Counted from the first letter of the stretch, positions 19,933 through 28,870 are shown. The stretch: 64,000 nt of DNA from Phycisphaerae bacterium (GCA_030425705.1 JAUHZU010000001.1:1-64000), one strand, 5' to 3'. A program made the numbers and translations. Notes: generated by a model from the sequence alone, not told the origin.

Positions 19933-20985
19933 ATGAACAACCCCGCCCGCTGGCCTGCGTTCACCGCCGCTTCACTGGCAGCGCCGCTGGCCCTGGCCCA
20001 CCCGGGTCACGGCAGCGCGGCCCCTCCCGATGCGGTGGCAGGCCAGACCACCGGCTTTGTGTTCGCGGTGCCGAAGATCGCAGCGGCCGACGAGAACGAG
20101 GTGACCATCGAGGTGCGCAACGGTGTCCGGACGATCACCGCCAACGGGATCCCCGACCACACGCCCGGCCGCTTCCCCAACCGCGGCAACCCCAACGCGA
20201 TCACCGCGCAGCGCTACCGCTACCAGATGTCCGCGCGGCCCGAGGCCGCCGACGAACCGACGGATGCGCGCGGCATGCCGTTCGGCATCGGGCTCAACGG
20301 GGTGCCGTTCGACCCGGCGACCGCCGAGTTCTGGGAGCCGGGCATGCGGATCGGAGAGCGCGGCCGGACCCGCGGCGACTGGAACTACGAGGCGATGTCG
20401 GGGGTGATCAACCTCGGGCTCGACGAGCACAACGCGCACGTGCAGCCCACCGGCGCGTACCACTACCACGGCATCCCCACCGGCCTCGCGTTCAACGGCG
20501 CGCAGGGCGGCGAGGGCGCGGTGGTCATGGTCGGCTACGCGGCGGATGGCTTCCCGATCTACGCGCAGTTCGCTTACGAAGACGCAGACGACCCGCGCTC
20601 GGACATCGTCGAGATGCGGCCGAGCTACCGGCTCAGGGAAGGCCGACGCCCCACGGGCAACGCCGGCCCCGGCGGGTCCTACGACGGCACGTTCACCGCC
20701 GACTATGAGTACGTCGAGGGGCTCGGCGACCTGGACGAGTGCAACGGCCGGTTCGGTGTGACGCCCGAGTACCCCGACGGCACGTACTACTACGTCCTGA
20801 CCGAGGGCTTCCCGCACATCCCGCGGCTGTTCCGGGGCACGCCCGACCCGAGCTTCGAGCGGCGTGGCCCCGGCGGTGGCGGGCCTGAAGGCCCCGACGG
20901 CCGACCCGGACGGCCTGGCCCCGGCGGCGAGGATGGCCGACCACCCCGCCGTGGCCCGCGCGACAGACGCCCGCCACGGGGGTAG
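19933..20985 (+). CDS. Secreted YHYH-domain protein
   Basis: 350 residues; the ATG at 19933 follows GGAGC. The signal peptide ends about ALAHPGHG. The core matches the YHYH domain: MPFGIGLNGVPFDPATAEFW, LDEHNAHVQPTGAYHYHGIP, GYAADGFPIYAQF, SYDGTFTADYEYVEGLGDLD, CNGRFGVTPEYPDGTYYYVL. YHYH proteins are extracellular and histidine-rich, and presumably bind metal. The last 55 residues are a Gly/Pro/Arg-rich, low-complexity tail (GPGGGGPEGPDGRPGRPGPG), which could anchor to acidic surface polymers. The gene stands alone. Confidence 0.88.
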   Translation: MNNPARWPAFTAASLAAPLALAHPGHGSAAPPDAVAGQTTGFVFAVPKIAAADENEVTIEVRNGVRTITANGIPDHTPGRFPNRGNPNAITAQRYRYQMSARPEAADEPTDARGMPFGIGLNGVPFDPATAEFWEPGMRIGERGRTRGDWNYEAMSGVINLGLDEHNAHVQPTGAYHYHGIPTGLAFNGAQGGEGAVVMVGYAADGFPIYAQFAYEDADDPRSDIVEMRPSYRLREGRRPTGNAGPGGSYDGTFTADYEYVEGLGDLDECNGRFGVTPEYPDGTYYYVLTEGFPHIPRLFRGTPDPSFERRGPGGGGPEGPDGRPGRPGPGGEDGRPPRRGPRDRRPPRG

Positions 20986-21013
20986 TCAAGTTTAGGTGCG
21001 TGCATGCTGAGGT

Positions 21014-22189
21014 TCAGCGCCCGTACCGTCGGCTGAGCTTCGGGGACAGCCGGCAGAGCAGCTCGAAGACGCTGGTGTTGGCCAGGTCGGCGAGCCGGGG
21101 CAGCGCGTGCGGCGCGTCGGGGTCGTTGCTGTAAAGCTCGGCCTCGGCATCCAGGAGCGACGCGGGATCGTCGGTTACGGCGTCGGTGAGGTCGATGACG
21201 GTCTGGTCCATGCTCACCTGGCCGAGCACCCGGCAGTCGTAGCCGAGCACGCGGAGGGTGGCCTGGTTAGAGAGGGCGGCGGGGTAGCCGTCGCCGTGGC
21301 CGACGGGCACGACGCCGAGCACCGAGTCGCGCTGAAGGGTGTGCGTGCTGTCGTAGGAGACGGGCGTGCCCTGTGTGTAGCGCTGCACATGGATAACCCT
21401 GGAGCACCAGCGGAGCACGGGCTGGAGTGCCGGGGGCTGCTCGATCCAGCCGGCCTGGGCGGTGTCGGCCGTGTCGGGGCCGTAGCCGTAGATGCCGATG
21501 CCCGGCCGGACCATCCCGCGGTGCCAGTCGGTGTTGCGGATGAGTGCGTAGCTGTTCGCGGCGTGGCGGATCGCGTCGGGCGGGATCAGGTCGCCGGCGT
21601 CGTCGAGCAGCGCGTCGAACCGCGCGATCTGCTCGGCGGCGAAGGCGGGGTTGGACCCGCTGGACGCGAGGTGGGTGAACGCCCCGGCGATGCGGACGTA
21701 GCGGTGGGCGGTGGTCGAGCGGAGCAGGTCCATGGCCTGGGCGGTCGAGAGCCCGGAGCGTGACATGCCGGTGTCGATGTAGAGGTGGCAGGGCAGCTTG
21801 ATGCCGAGCTGCTGGCCGACGGCGTTGATCTCGTCGAGCTGGCCGGGGTCGTGGATCGACAGGTGCAGCTTCTCGGCGACGGCGTGTCGGTAGAGCCCGT
21901 CGGTCCGGGCGAGCTTGCGCACCGGCATGAGGATGAGGATCGGCGTGGTCACAGCGCTGGCGACCAGCCGCTCGGCCTCGTCGGGGGTGTAGACGGCGAA
22001 CATCGCGGCCCCGGCCTTCGCCAGGCGGTGGGCGATGGGCACGGCCCCGAGCCCGTAGGCATCTTTCTTGAGGACCGGGCACAGCCCGCAGGCCGGGCCG
22101 ATGGCGTCCTGGATCGCCCGGGCGTTGGCATCGAGCCGGCAGAGGTCGATCTCCAGCCAGCTCAGGTCGGTGCTGGCCGGCTGCTCCAT
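21014..22189 (-). CDS. alr: Alanine racemase
   Basis: 391 residues from the ATG at 22189; an in-frame extension to 22366 lacks family similarity. The PLP-lysine region is PVLKKDAYGLGAVPIA and the catalytic tyrosine region is GTPVSYDSTHTL. Other hallmarks are YIDTGMSRSGL, HLASSG, NSYALIRN, MVRPGIGIYGYGP and LGQVSMDQTVIDLT. It makes D-alanine for peptidoglycan, consistent with planctomycetes having a thin peptidoglycan wall. No obvious Shine-Dalgarno precedes the start; a TATAGA box lies further upstream. Confidence 0.92.
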   Translation of the reverse strand: MEQPASTDLSWLEIDLCRLDANARAIQDAIGPACGLCPVLKKDAYGLGAVPIAHRLAKAGAAMFAVYTPDEAERLVASAVTTPILILMPVRKLARTDGLYRHAVAEKLHLSIHDPGQLDEINAVGQQLGIKLPCHLYIDTGMSRSGLSTAQAMDLLRSTTAHRYVRIAGAFTHLASSGSNPAFAAEQIARFDALLDDAGDLIPPDAIRHAANSYALIRNTDWHRGMVRPGIGIYGYGPDTADTAQAGWIEQPPALQPVLRWCSRVIHVQRYTQGTPVSYDSTHTLQRDSVLGVVPVGHGDGYPAALSNQATLRVLGYDCRVLGQVSMDQTVIDLTDAVTDDPASLLDAEAELYSNDPDAPHALPRLADLANTSVFELLCRLSPKLSRRYGR

Positions 22190-22468
22190 CTGGACAGGGG
22201 CGGCGATCGGGAATCGGGCTTGGAGTTGTACCACCGGCGGGGTCTTTCTATAGTCATCCGTTGACAGGGTCGCTTCCAGGGCAAATGAAGCGGCCACCCC
22301 CCGGCTCGCGGACCTCCTGTCCGAAGACGACCGGGAACGCGGGACCCGTGCCGCAGCGTGCGGCACACGGCCGCCTCACCGGGTGTTATCGGTCCCGACC
22401 GAGACATCCTGACATAAAACCCGCCGCGCTGCACGTTGCCTCGCGCTAGCGCCGCAAGCGACCCTCCC

Positions 22469-23824
22469 ATGTCTGACATCCTGAACACCGGAGTCACCTT
22501 CGACGACCTCGGTCTGCGCGACGATGTCCTCGCCGGCATCAAGTCCTACGGCTTCGTCCACCCCACCGATATCCAGGCCGAGCTGATCCCCGTCGCCCTC
22601 CGGGGCAAGGACGTGATCGGCCAGGCCCGCACCGGCACGGGCAAGACCGCCGCCTTCACCCTCCCCATCCTGCACTTGGCCGACCCGGACATCAAGGGCC
22701 AGGCCCTTGTCCTCGCCCCCACCCGTGAGCTGGCGGTGCAGATCACCAAGGAGATGCAGGAGCTGGCCCAGGGCACGAACCTCCAGGTCACCTCCATCAT
22801 CGGCGGCGAGTCCATGCGCGACCAGCAGGACTCCCTCGAACGCGGCGGCCACCTCATCGTCGGCACGCCCGGCCGGGTCATGGACCTTTACGGCCGGCGG
22901 CAGCTCTCGTTCAAGAACATCCGCTTCGCCGTCCTCGACGAGGTCGACCGGATGCTCGACATTGGCTTCCGAGACGACATCAAGAAGATCCTGGGCAACA
23001 TCAAGGGCGACCACCAGACCGTCTTCGTCTCCGCGACGATGGACCGCGAGATTGAGTCGCTGGCCCGGCAGTTCATGAAGGACGACGCGGAGAAGATCAC
23101 CACCGTGTCCGGCTCGCTGACGGTCTCGCTGGTCGATCAGAAGTACCTGCCCGTCGAGCCGTGGGACAAGCGGGCGCTGCTGCTGCACCTGCTCCGCCAC
23201 GAGGAGCCGGACACCACGGTCGTGTTCTGCCGGACCAAGATGACCGTGCGGAAGATCACCCAGTACCTCAAGGACAAGGGCATCTCCGCGAGGGAGATCC
23301 ACGGCGACCTGCACCAGTCCAAGCGCAACCGCGTGATGGAGCAGATGCGGCAGGGCAAGCTGGACGTGCTGATCGCCTCGGACCTCGCGGCGCGCGGGCT
23401 GGACGTCGAGCACATCACCCACGTCATCAACTACGACCTGCCCGACGACCCCGAGGTGTACGTCCACCGGATCGGGCGGACGGCGCGGGCGGGGCGGCGC
23501 GGCATCGCGTGGACGTTCGTGACGCCCGAGCAGGGGCAGCTCTTGACGGAGATCGAGAAGCTCTCGGGGGCGATGATCGAGCAGATGCACTACCCCGACT
23601 TCAAGCCCGGCCGGGTGCCCGACGACATCCGTGAGCAGCGGGAGTCGGACGCCAAGCGCGGGTCGGGCCGGACCACCCACGCTGACCGCGTGATCGGCCC
23701 GAAGAAAGACGAGCATCACGGCATGTCGGAGCAGGAACTGAAGGCGATGTTCCCCGACGGCAAGATCCCCCAGAACATGCCCAAGCGGGGTATCGGCGCG
23801 AAGTTCCGCCGCCGCGGGCGGTAG
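22469..23824 (+). CDS. DEAD-family ATP-dependent RNA helicase with DEVD box
   Basis: 451 residues. Q-motif FDDLGLRDDVLAGIKSYGF, motif I ARTGTGKT, Ia PTRELA, motif III SAT, motif IV VVFCRT, motif V SDLAARGLD and motif VI HRIGRTARAG are all present. Motif II reads DEVD (residues 157-160) rather than DEAD. The protein is otherwise a normal cytoplasmic RNA remodelling helicase of the RhlE/CshA kind. A short basic C-terminal tail ends KFRRRGR. The conserved Walker B acidic residues are kept, so ATPase activity is expected. Confidence 0.93.
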   Translation: MSDILNTGVTFDDLGLRDDVLAGIKSYGFVHPTDIQAELIPVALRGKDVIGQARTGTGKTAAFTLPILHLADPDIKGQALVLAPTRELAVQITKEMQELAQGTNLQVTSIIGGESMRDQQDSLERGGHLIVGTPGRVMDLYGRRQLSFKNIRFAVLDEVDRMLDIGFRDDIKKILGNIKGDHQTVFVSATMDREIESLARQFMKDDAEKITTVSGSLTVSLVDQKYLPVEPWDKRALLLHLLRHEEPDTTVVFCRTKMTVRKITQYLKDKGISAREIHGDLHQSKRNRVMEQMRQGKLDVLIASDLAARGLDVEHITHVINYDLPDDPEVYVHRIGRTARAGRRGIAWTFVTPEQGQLLTEIEKLSGAMIEQMHYPDFKPGRVPDDIREQRESDAKRGSGRTTHADRVIGPKKDEHHGMSEQELKAMFPDGKIPQNMPKRGIGAKFRRRGR

Positions 23825-24112
23825 GGTGCTCGTCGTCTAACAGATTCGCAACCGTGTTAGGTTAAGCACGAGGGGGGCTATTCCCCAGCTTTTGAGGCGA
23901 TCCGCGTGGTTGGGGCCGTTTGGCTTGTCTGACCCGCGGCGTGCGGCCTATCCTCCTGTAACGGGCAGGATCGGGCCCCGTCCTTTTCCTCCGGCGGGTC
24001 GTCCGTTCTGGTCGTCCGGCCGGGCGTTTGAATCGGGCCTTGTTGGCCCGGGCGCGGCACGGAGATGAGGCCTCGCCGTGCCAGGTTCCTTTCCTCTAGC
24101 GGGAGCAATTTC

Positions 24113-24529
24113 ATGTTGAACATGAACCTCTTGCGCGGCGCGGCCCTCGCGCTCGCCGCCGCCGCGGCCGGCTTTGCCGGGACCCCCGCGTCGGCGGGTG
24201 GCTGCTATTCGGGTGGCTACTACGGTGGCTACTCGGGCGGGTACGGCGGGTGTGACTACACCTACCGGACCCCGGATCGCCGCACCAGCCGGCGTTCCAC
24301 GCACCACGACCACGTGACCACGGTGCACCACGACGTCCGGCGGCACGGCAACCACGTCCACGTGGAAGAACGTGTCACCCACCACGTCGAGCCGGCGGGC
24401 TACTACACCACGGTGTACCGCGCACCGGTCTACCGGACGTACTACGACGCCTGCGGCTACCCGTACCGCGTCCAAGTCCGTGCCGGCTACCACGAGCGTG
24501 TCTGGGTCGCCGGCGGCCGCCGCCACTAA
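24113..24529 (+). CDS. Secreted Gly/Tyr/His-rich protein
   Basis: 138 residues; the ATG at 24113 has GGGAG upstream. A signal peptide (ending ASA, about residue 28) is followed by GGCYSGGYYGGYSGGYGG, then a His/Val-rich stretch (STHHDHVTTVHHDVRRHG) and a Tyr-rich C-terminus (YRAPVYRTYYDACGYPY). It looks like a small structural or metal-binding surface protein. No defined family; similar low-complexity secreted proteins are common in planctomycetes. Confidence 0.78.
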   Translation: MLNMNLLRGAALALAAAAAGFAGTPASAGGCYSGGYYGGYSGGYGGCDYTYRTPDRRTSRRSTHHDHVTTVHHDVRRHGNHVHVEERVTHHVEPAGYYTTVYRAPVYRTYYDACGYPYRVQVRAGYHERVWVAGGRRH

Positions 24530-24562
24530 ACCCTGATCCGCAACCGGTTGGTTGGACTCAAC

Positions 24563-24594
24563 CCGGGCGGGTGCCGTGCACGGCACCCGCCCGG
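24563..24594 (+). terminator. Perfect 16-bp palindrome after the Gly/Tyr-rich gene
   Basis: CCGGGCGGGTGCCGTG is followed immediately by its reverse complement. There is no T-run, so it may act as an mRNA-stabilising hairpin or weak terminator. Confidence 0.6.
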
Positions 24595-24786
24595 TGTCGT
24601 TACGTCCGGATCGGCGTTTTTGGCGTCCAAAGCCGTCCCGCTCGATGCGGGCATTCCCTAGTGTCCATTTTCCACGCCTACCCGCCTTCTATCTGTGGCA
24701 GGCAGTCTGTCTTCGTTGCCGGATTCATGCCCGCCTGTCGTTGTGTCTGACCGTTTCCTTTCTACCCAATTCCGTGAGGAGAATAG

Positions 24787-25581
24787 ATGCTTTACCCCCG
24801 AACCGCCGTCCCCGCCTGCCTGACCGCCCTGGCCGCGGGTGCCCTGCTGGCCCCTGTCGCGTTTGCGGAAGGGACGCCACTGAGTGTGAGCGGGTTTAAT
24901 GCCGACCTGGTGGTCGAGATCGGCTCGTCGGCCCCGTACACCGACGACGCTGACAACTTCGACCTGCCCAACACCTATGCCTACAACGAGTTGGGCCTGA
25001 ATGGGTCGACGGTGGGTCTGCCCGTGGGAGGCACGATTGTCTCGGATACCATCTTTGGAGCGAGCGCGACGGTCTTCCAGATCGCTGACTACAGCTCGGA
25101 CAACGCGCTGCTCCTGACCGACGCGACCCCCACCGGCACCCTGACGCTCAATACGCCGACTGCGCTCAACTCTATCTCGTTTCTAGCTGCATCGACGAAT
25201 GGGAACGGGAACCCGACGGTCGTCATCACGTTTGCCGACACCTCGACATTGACCACCGATATCGCCGCCCCGGACTGGTTCTTCAACAACGGGGGCACCA
25301 CCCCGGGTGGCAACAGCTACAACCATGCGATCCAAGGCACCGGCCGAATGGGTCTGGTTTCCGGCATCATTGAAGATAACGGGACGAACCCCGACCTCTT
25401 CGAGACCGTGATCGATCTGGGTGGCCAGACCGTGACCTCGATCGCTTTCACATACGACAACACCAATACGAGTATGGCAGGTGCAAACGCCATCCTCGCG
25501 GTCAGCGGGGATGTCGTCCCCGAGCCCGGCTCGCTGGCGTTGCTCGGCCTGGGTGGCCTGGCGATGCTCCGCCGCCACTGA
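24787..25581 (+). CDS. PEP-CTERM sorted secreted protein
   Basis: 264 residues with AGGAG upstream. The signal peptide ends VAFAEG. The mature part is acidic, Thr/Asn/Gly-rich and beta-rich (NSISFLAASTNGNG, TDIAAPDWFF). The C-terminus is a PEP-CTERM sorting signal: [21 protein letters not shown], made up of the PEP motif, a helix and a basic tail (written here as [11 protein letters not shown] then LGGLAMLRRH). Exosortase would cleave and export it to the cell surface or matrix; no exosortase gene is in the window. The same tail pattern recurs in the gene at 39081. Confidence 0.9.
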   Translation: MLYPRTAVPACLTALAAGALLAPVAFAEGTPLSVSGFNADLVVEIGSSAPYTDDADNFDLPNTYAYNELGLNGSTVGLPVGGTIVSDTIFGASATVFQIADYSSDNALLLTDATPTGTLTLNTPTALNSISFLAASTNGNGNPTVVITFADTSTLTTDIAAPDWFFNNGGTTPGGNSYNHAIQGTGRMGLVSGIIEDNGTNPDLFETVIDLGGQTVTSIAFTYDNTNTSMAGANAILAVSGDVVPEPGSLALLGLGGLAMLRRH

Positions 25582-25613
25582 GCCGGTCCGACTTCAACGG
25601 CTTTCTCCTCCAG

Positions 25614-25650
25614 AAAAACCGCCGCGCCCCTGTGGGCACGGCGGTTTTCT
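25614..25650 (+). terminator. Terminator after PEP-CTERM gene
   Basis: Stem AAAACCGCCG / CGGCGGTTTT around a 14-base loop, ending TTTTCT. On the other strand it also follows the tRNA-Val gene. Confidence 0.85.
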
Positions 25651-25653
25651 CAT

Positions 25654-25726
25654 GGGCGCTACTGGACTCGAACCAGTGACCTACTCGGTGTAAACGAGTT
25701 GCTCTAGCCAACTGAGCTAAGCGCCC
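25654..25726 (-). tRNA. tRNA-Val (anticodon TAC)
   Basis: Read on the minus strand the cloverleaf is complete. The acceptor stem is GGGCGCT / AGCGCCC, the D stem GCTC / GAGC, the anticodon stem ACTCG / CGAGT around loop TTTACAC (anticodon TAC), and the T arm ACTGG-TTCGAGT-CCAGT. The CCA end is not encoded. Confidence 0.97.
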
Positions 25727-25747
25727 GCAGGGACCCGATCCCGGGTA

Positions 25748-25776
25748 ATCTTAGAGCGGGCCGGTGCCATCAACAA
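25748..25776 (-). promoter_or_regulatory. tRNA-Val promoter (TTGTTG-N17-TAAGAT)
   Basis: On the minus strand the -35 TTGTTG (25771-25776) and the -10 TAAGAT (25748-25753) are 17 bases apart, about 21 bases before the tRNA 5' end. Confidence 0.6.
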
Positions 25777-25832
25777 CCGCTTGGTGGGTGTGCCGGCGGT
25801 TGTTTTAGATTTGGACCTCTTGGAGGATCGGG

Positions 25833-27314
25833 ATGCTGCTTGTCTCTGGCCGACGATTCCTGTTGCTTGCCGTGTGGTGCCTGGTGTGTGTGGGTACGGG
25901 CGGGGCGGATGCCCAGGAGGCGCGCCGGCCGCCGAACGTGATCTTCATCATGGCGGACGACCTGGGCTACGGCGAGCTGGGTTGCTACGGGCAGGAAAAG
26001 ATCCGGACCCCCAACCTCGACGCCTTGGCCGAGCAGGGCATGCGGTTTACCGATGCGTACTCGGGTGCGCCGGTGTGTGCCCCGGCCCGGTGCGTGCTGA
26101 TGACCGGCCAACACCCCGCGAACGCGCAGGTGCGCGGCAACAAGGAGGGCGGCGGCTGGGGCCCGGACGAGCCCGAGGGCCAGTGGCCGATCGCCGACGC
26201 GATCCTCACCGTCGCGGAGCTGATGCGAGCCGCCGGCTACGCCACCGGCGCGATGGGCAAGTGGGGGCTGGGCGGGCCCGGGTCCGAAGGGCACCCGTGC
26301 TTTCAGGGGTTCGATAGCTTCTATGGCTACCTCTGCCAGCGCGTCGCTCACAACTTCTACCCCACCCACCTCTGGGACAACCACGACGTCGATATCCTCG
26401 GCAACGACTACTTCTCCGCGCATCAGAAGATCGACAGCGCCGACGACGGCTTCGCGCAGTTCTACGGCGAGACCTACGCGGCTGACAAGATGCTCGAGCA
26501 CGCGTTGGCGTTTATCAACGACAACCACGACGCGCCGTTCTTCCTCTACCTGCCGTTCCTCGAGCCGCACGTCGCGATGCAGCCGCCGCAGGAATGGGTC
26601 GAGCGCTACCCCGAAGCGTGGGACGACGCGCCGTACCTCGGCGGGCGCGGCTACCTGCCGCACCCCCGGCCGCACGCGGGCTACGCCGCGATGATCAGCG
26701 ACCTGGACGAGCACGTCGGCGCGGTCGTCGCGCTCATCGATGAACTCGGGCTCGGCGAAGACACACTCATCGTCTTCACCTCCGACAACGGGCCGACGCA
26801 CGACGTCGGCGGGGTCGACACCGGCTTCTTCAACTCCGCGGGCCCGCTGCGCGGGCGCAAGGGCTCGGTGTTCGAGGGCGGCATCCGGGTCCCGATGATC
26901 GCGCGCTGGACCGGCCGGATCGCGCCGGGCACCACGACCGACCACCTCACCTGCTTCCAGGACCTGATGGCCACCCTGGCCGACCTCACCGGGCTGGAGG
27001 CGCCCGCCAACTGTGACGGCATCAGCTACCTGCCCGTGCTGCTCGGCGAGGCGAACCCGCGCGCGCACGACTACCTCGTGTGGGAGTTCTACGGCTACGG
27101 CGGGCAGAAGGCCGTCCGCATCGGCGACTGGAAGGCCGTGCTCCGCGACATCCACAAGGGCAATACCGAGATCCTGCTGTTCAACCTCGCCGAGGACCTG
27201 GGCGAGCAGCACAACGTCGCGGCCGACCACCCGGAGATCGTCGCGCAGGCCCGCGCGATCTTCGAGAACGACCGCACGCCCAGCCCCAACTTCCCGATGT
27301 CGGCGTACGACTAG
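25833..27314 (+). CDS. Secreted type I sulfatase
   Basis: 493 residues with GGAGG upstream. The signal peptide ends GADAQ. Sulfatase hallmarks are NVIFIMADDLGYGELGCYG (metal aspartates), the formylglycine site CAPAR at residues 82-86 within a CxPxR context, MGKWGLGG, and the second metal site FTSDNGPTHDVGG. The cysteine needs conversion to formylglycine by a maturase, which is not in the window. It likely removes sulfate from algal or host polysaccharides, as do many planctomycete sulfatases. No polysaccharide lyase or glycosidase is adjacent; the nearest is the sialidase 8 kb away. Confidence 0.94.
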   Translation: MLLVSGRRFLLLAVWCLVCVGTGGADAQEARRPPNVIFIMADDLGYGELGCYGQEKIRTPNLDALAEQGMRFTDAYSGAPVCAPARCVLMTGQHPANAQVRGNKEGGGWGPDEPEGQWPIADAILTVAELMRAAGYATGAMGKWGLGGPGSEGHPCFQGFDSFYGYLCQRVAHNFYPTHLWDNHDVDILGNDYFSAHQKIDSADDGFAQFYGETYAADKMLEHALAFINDNHDAPFFLYLPFLEPHVAMQPPQEWVERYPEAWDDAPYLGGRGYLPHPRPHAGYAAMISDLDEHVGAVVALIDELGLGEDTLIVFTSDNGPTHDVGGVDTGFFNSAGPLRGRKGSVFEGGIRVPMIARWTGRIAPGTTTDHLTCFQDLMATLADLTGLEAPANCDGISYLPVLLGEANPRAHDYLVWEFYGYGGQKAVRIGDWKAVLRDIHKGNTEILLFNLAEDLGEQHNVAADHPEIVAQARAIFENDRTPSPNFPMSAYD

Positions 27315-27366
27315 ACCGACCGTCGGTCCGGGGCGGGTTTTTCTTGGCCGGCCCGCGTATGGGGTT

Positions 27367-27372
27367 TATGCT
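27367..27372 (+). promoter_or_regulatory. -10 TATGCT six bases from ATG (predicted leaderless start)
   Basis: TATGCT-N6-ATG precedes the gene at 27379. The six bases (GGCAAG) form no useful ribosome binding site. Confidence 0.5.
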
Positions 27373-27378
27373 GGCAAG

Positions 27379-28164
27379 ATGCCGGGCAAGACCCCAACAC
27401 CCCAGGCCACCGCCGAGACGATCGCCGGCTGGCGTACCCGCCGGGGTGCCTTGCTCGCCAAACTCGACGCGGACCCCGACGGGCCTTGGGCCTGGCTCTG
27501 GCGGGTGCATGTGGACATCATGGACTACCTGCTGCACCGCTACGCCGGGGTGTCGCACGACGCCCCAGTGCAGGATCAGGCGGACGAGGGGAGCGGTGCT
27601 GTTGCGGCGGATGACGCGATGGCCGACACCATCGACGGTTTGGCCGAGCCGTACGGTCGGGTCACGTTTCGCAAGGCCGCGTCGCTGGAGGGCGAGGCGG
27701 GCGAGGTGCTGCGTTCGACGATGCGCGAGCGTTTGGCCTCGCTGCACACGACGAACACCGAGCGGCGTAAGGCGCAGCCACCGATCCTGCCGACCCCGCC
27801 GCCGCTGGGTTTCCGCTACAACCCTACGGGCCTCCGCCCGATGCCGCGCTGGGTCGAGCGGCTGTTCACCCTGCCTGACCACGCGCTGTTCCCTCAGGAA
27901 AGCCGCGGGCCGGGATCACACGGGTACTGGGTGCTGCGGACCACCTACCCCGAGCAGTTCCACGACGACGCGGCAGGCACCGAGCAGACCGGGCTGGACC
28001 CGCTGGACGCCGAATCGCTGGCGCTGCTGCAACACGCGTTGGCGGAAGACAAGGACTGGCAGCTGGACGACGGCCGGGCCTGGAGCGACGAAGAGATCGC
28101 CAGGATGCTGTCGGGCGATGCGCCTGGCGGGAGGCCGACGCCGGGTGACTCGGCCGGTACCTGA
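27379..28164 (+). CDS. Hypothetical protein
   Basis: 261 residues. ATG at 27379 is chosen because a -10-like box sits six bases before it and upstream sequence in this frame overlaps the sulfatase. The protein is soluble and charged: helical N-terminus (TIAGWRTRRGALLAKLDADP, HVDIMDYLLHRYAG), a central Pro-rich segment (ILPTPPPLGFRYNPTGLRPM) and an acidic C-terminus ending in low complexity. No signal peptide, transmembrane helix or known motif. It is probably lineage-specific. Confidence 0.72.
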   Translation: MPGKTPTPQATAETIAGWRTRRGALLAKLDADPDGPWAWLWRVHVDIMDYLLHRYAGVSHDAPVQDQADEGSGAVAADDAMADTIDGLAEPYGRVTFRKAASLEGEAGEVLRSTMRERLASLHTTNTERRKAQPPILPTPPPLGFRYNPTGLRPMPRWVERLFTLPDHALFPQESRGPGSHGYWVLRTTYPEQFHDDAAGTEQTGLDPLDAESLALLQHALAEDKDWQLDDGRAWSDEEIARMLSGDAPGGRPTPGDSAGT

Positions 28165-28190
28165 TACGACCGCGCCGCACCCGGGTGGGC

Positions 28191-28196
28191 TAGACT
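28191..28196 (+). promoter_or_regulatory. -10 TAGACT six bases from ATG (predicted leaderless start)
   Basis: GGCTAGACT-N6-ATG. GGAGG lies between, but only one base from the ATG, too close for a normal Shine-Dalgarno. Confidence 0.55.
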
Positions 28197-28202
28197 GGAG
28201 GC

Positions 28203-28463
28203 ATGACGGAGTCCGATGAAGGGTTCGATTGCCCGAACTGCTGCGACCCTGTGCCGGGCGGCGCGCTGGCGTGCCCGTCCTGCGGCGCAGACGAAGACAC
28301 CGGGTGGTCCGAAGACACGATGTACGACGGCCTGGGGCTGCCCGATGAAGCGTTTGACGACCGCCCCGCGCCAACCACGCGGCAGGGCAGCACGTGGTTC
28401 CAATGGGTCGTGATCGCGATGGTCGGGCTTATCCTGCTCTTCCTGCTTGGCCGTCTGTTCTAA
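28203..28463 (+). CDS. Zinc-ribbon protein with C-terminal membrane anchor
   Basis: 86 residues. Two CxxC pairs (CPNCCDPVPGGALACPSC) form a zinc ribbon near the N-terminus. An acidic linker follows, then one transmembrane helix (about 65-84: WFQWVVIAMVGLILLFLL). It is a tail-anchored protein with the metal-binding part probably in the cytoplasm. Function unknown. Confidence 0.82.
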   Translation: MTESDEGFDCPNCCDPVPGGALACPSCGADEDTGWSEDTMYDGLGLPDEAFDDRPAPTTRQGSTWFQWVVIAMVGLILLFLLGRLF

Positions 28464-28535
28464 CGACAACGGGGGATGCTTGCAGAATAGGGTATCTACC
28501 CCCATCAAACACCAAGCACGCCTGGGTGAACTCGC

Positions 28536-28541
28536 TACAAT
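28536..28541 (+). promoter_or_regulatory. -10-like TACAAT inside the gap before the histidine kinase
   Basis: CGCTACAAT is the same -10 form used by tRNA-Glu. No gene starts close by; transcription from here would reach the hairpin at 28717 first. Confidence 0.4.
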
Positions 28542-28716
28542 GCCCGCCCTGCTGATGGCCGCCGCAACGGCGGTTTTCGATCACGGATCCTCAGGGCTCC
28601 CCTTTCTCTAACAACATGGCGACCGCTTGTTGTGAACGGTCGCTGTCCTATGGCTTCCCCCGCGAAAGCGTGGGTTGCGCTTATGGTGCCGCCGGCTTGC
28701 CCGGCCGGCGCCTCGA

Positions 28717-28763
28717 CCCCCCGTCGGCCACTCCCCCCCCTTGGTCGGCGGGGGTGTCTTTTA
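28717..28763 (+). terminator. Hairpin with poly-C loop, left of the kinase/regulator pair
   Basis: Arms CCCCCGTCGGCC (28718-28729) and GGTCGGCGGGGG (28743-28754) pair with two G-U wobbles. The loop contains eight C and is followed by TGTCTTTTA. A closely similar element sits at 32018. Confidence 0.7.
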
Positions 28764-28870
28764 AGCGTCGTGCCACGGAACCGACCCGATCGGCCGTGCC
28801 CGATTATGCTGGGCCGCCGAGCCGCTGCGAACAGGCCGCATCGGCATGGCGCGTGCCCGCAGGGGAACCG

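Larger units (their letters stand above)
28464..28870 (+). other. 407-base non-coding gap with promoter, hairpins and terminator
   Basis: The gap before the histidine kinase holds a -10-like box at 28536-28541, a hairpin GCGACCG / CGGTCGC at about 28619-28643, a GAAA-loop hairpin (CCCGC-GAAA-GCGTGG) near 28671, and the poly-C-loop terminator at 28717-28763. No coding sequence is credible. It may encode a small RNA or an attenuated leader of about 210 bases. Confidence 0.4.

Noticed and set aside
28536-28766. Identification of the gap RNA as SRP RNA, 6S RNA or a c-di-GMP riboswitch
   Set aside because: None of the conserved cores of these RNAs is visible; only general hairpins are present.
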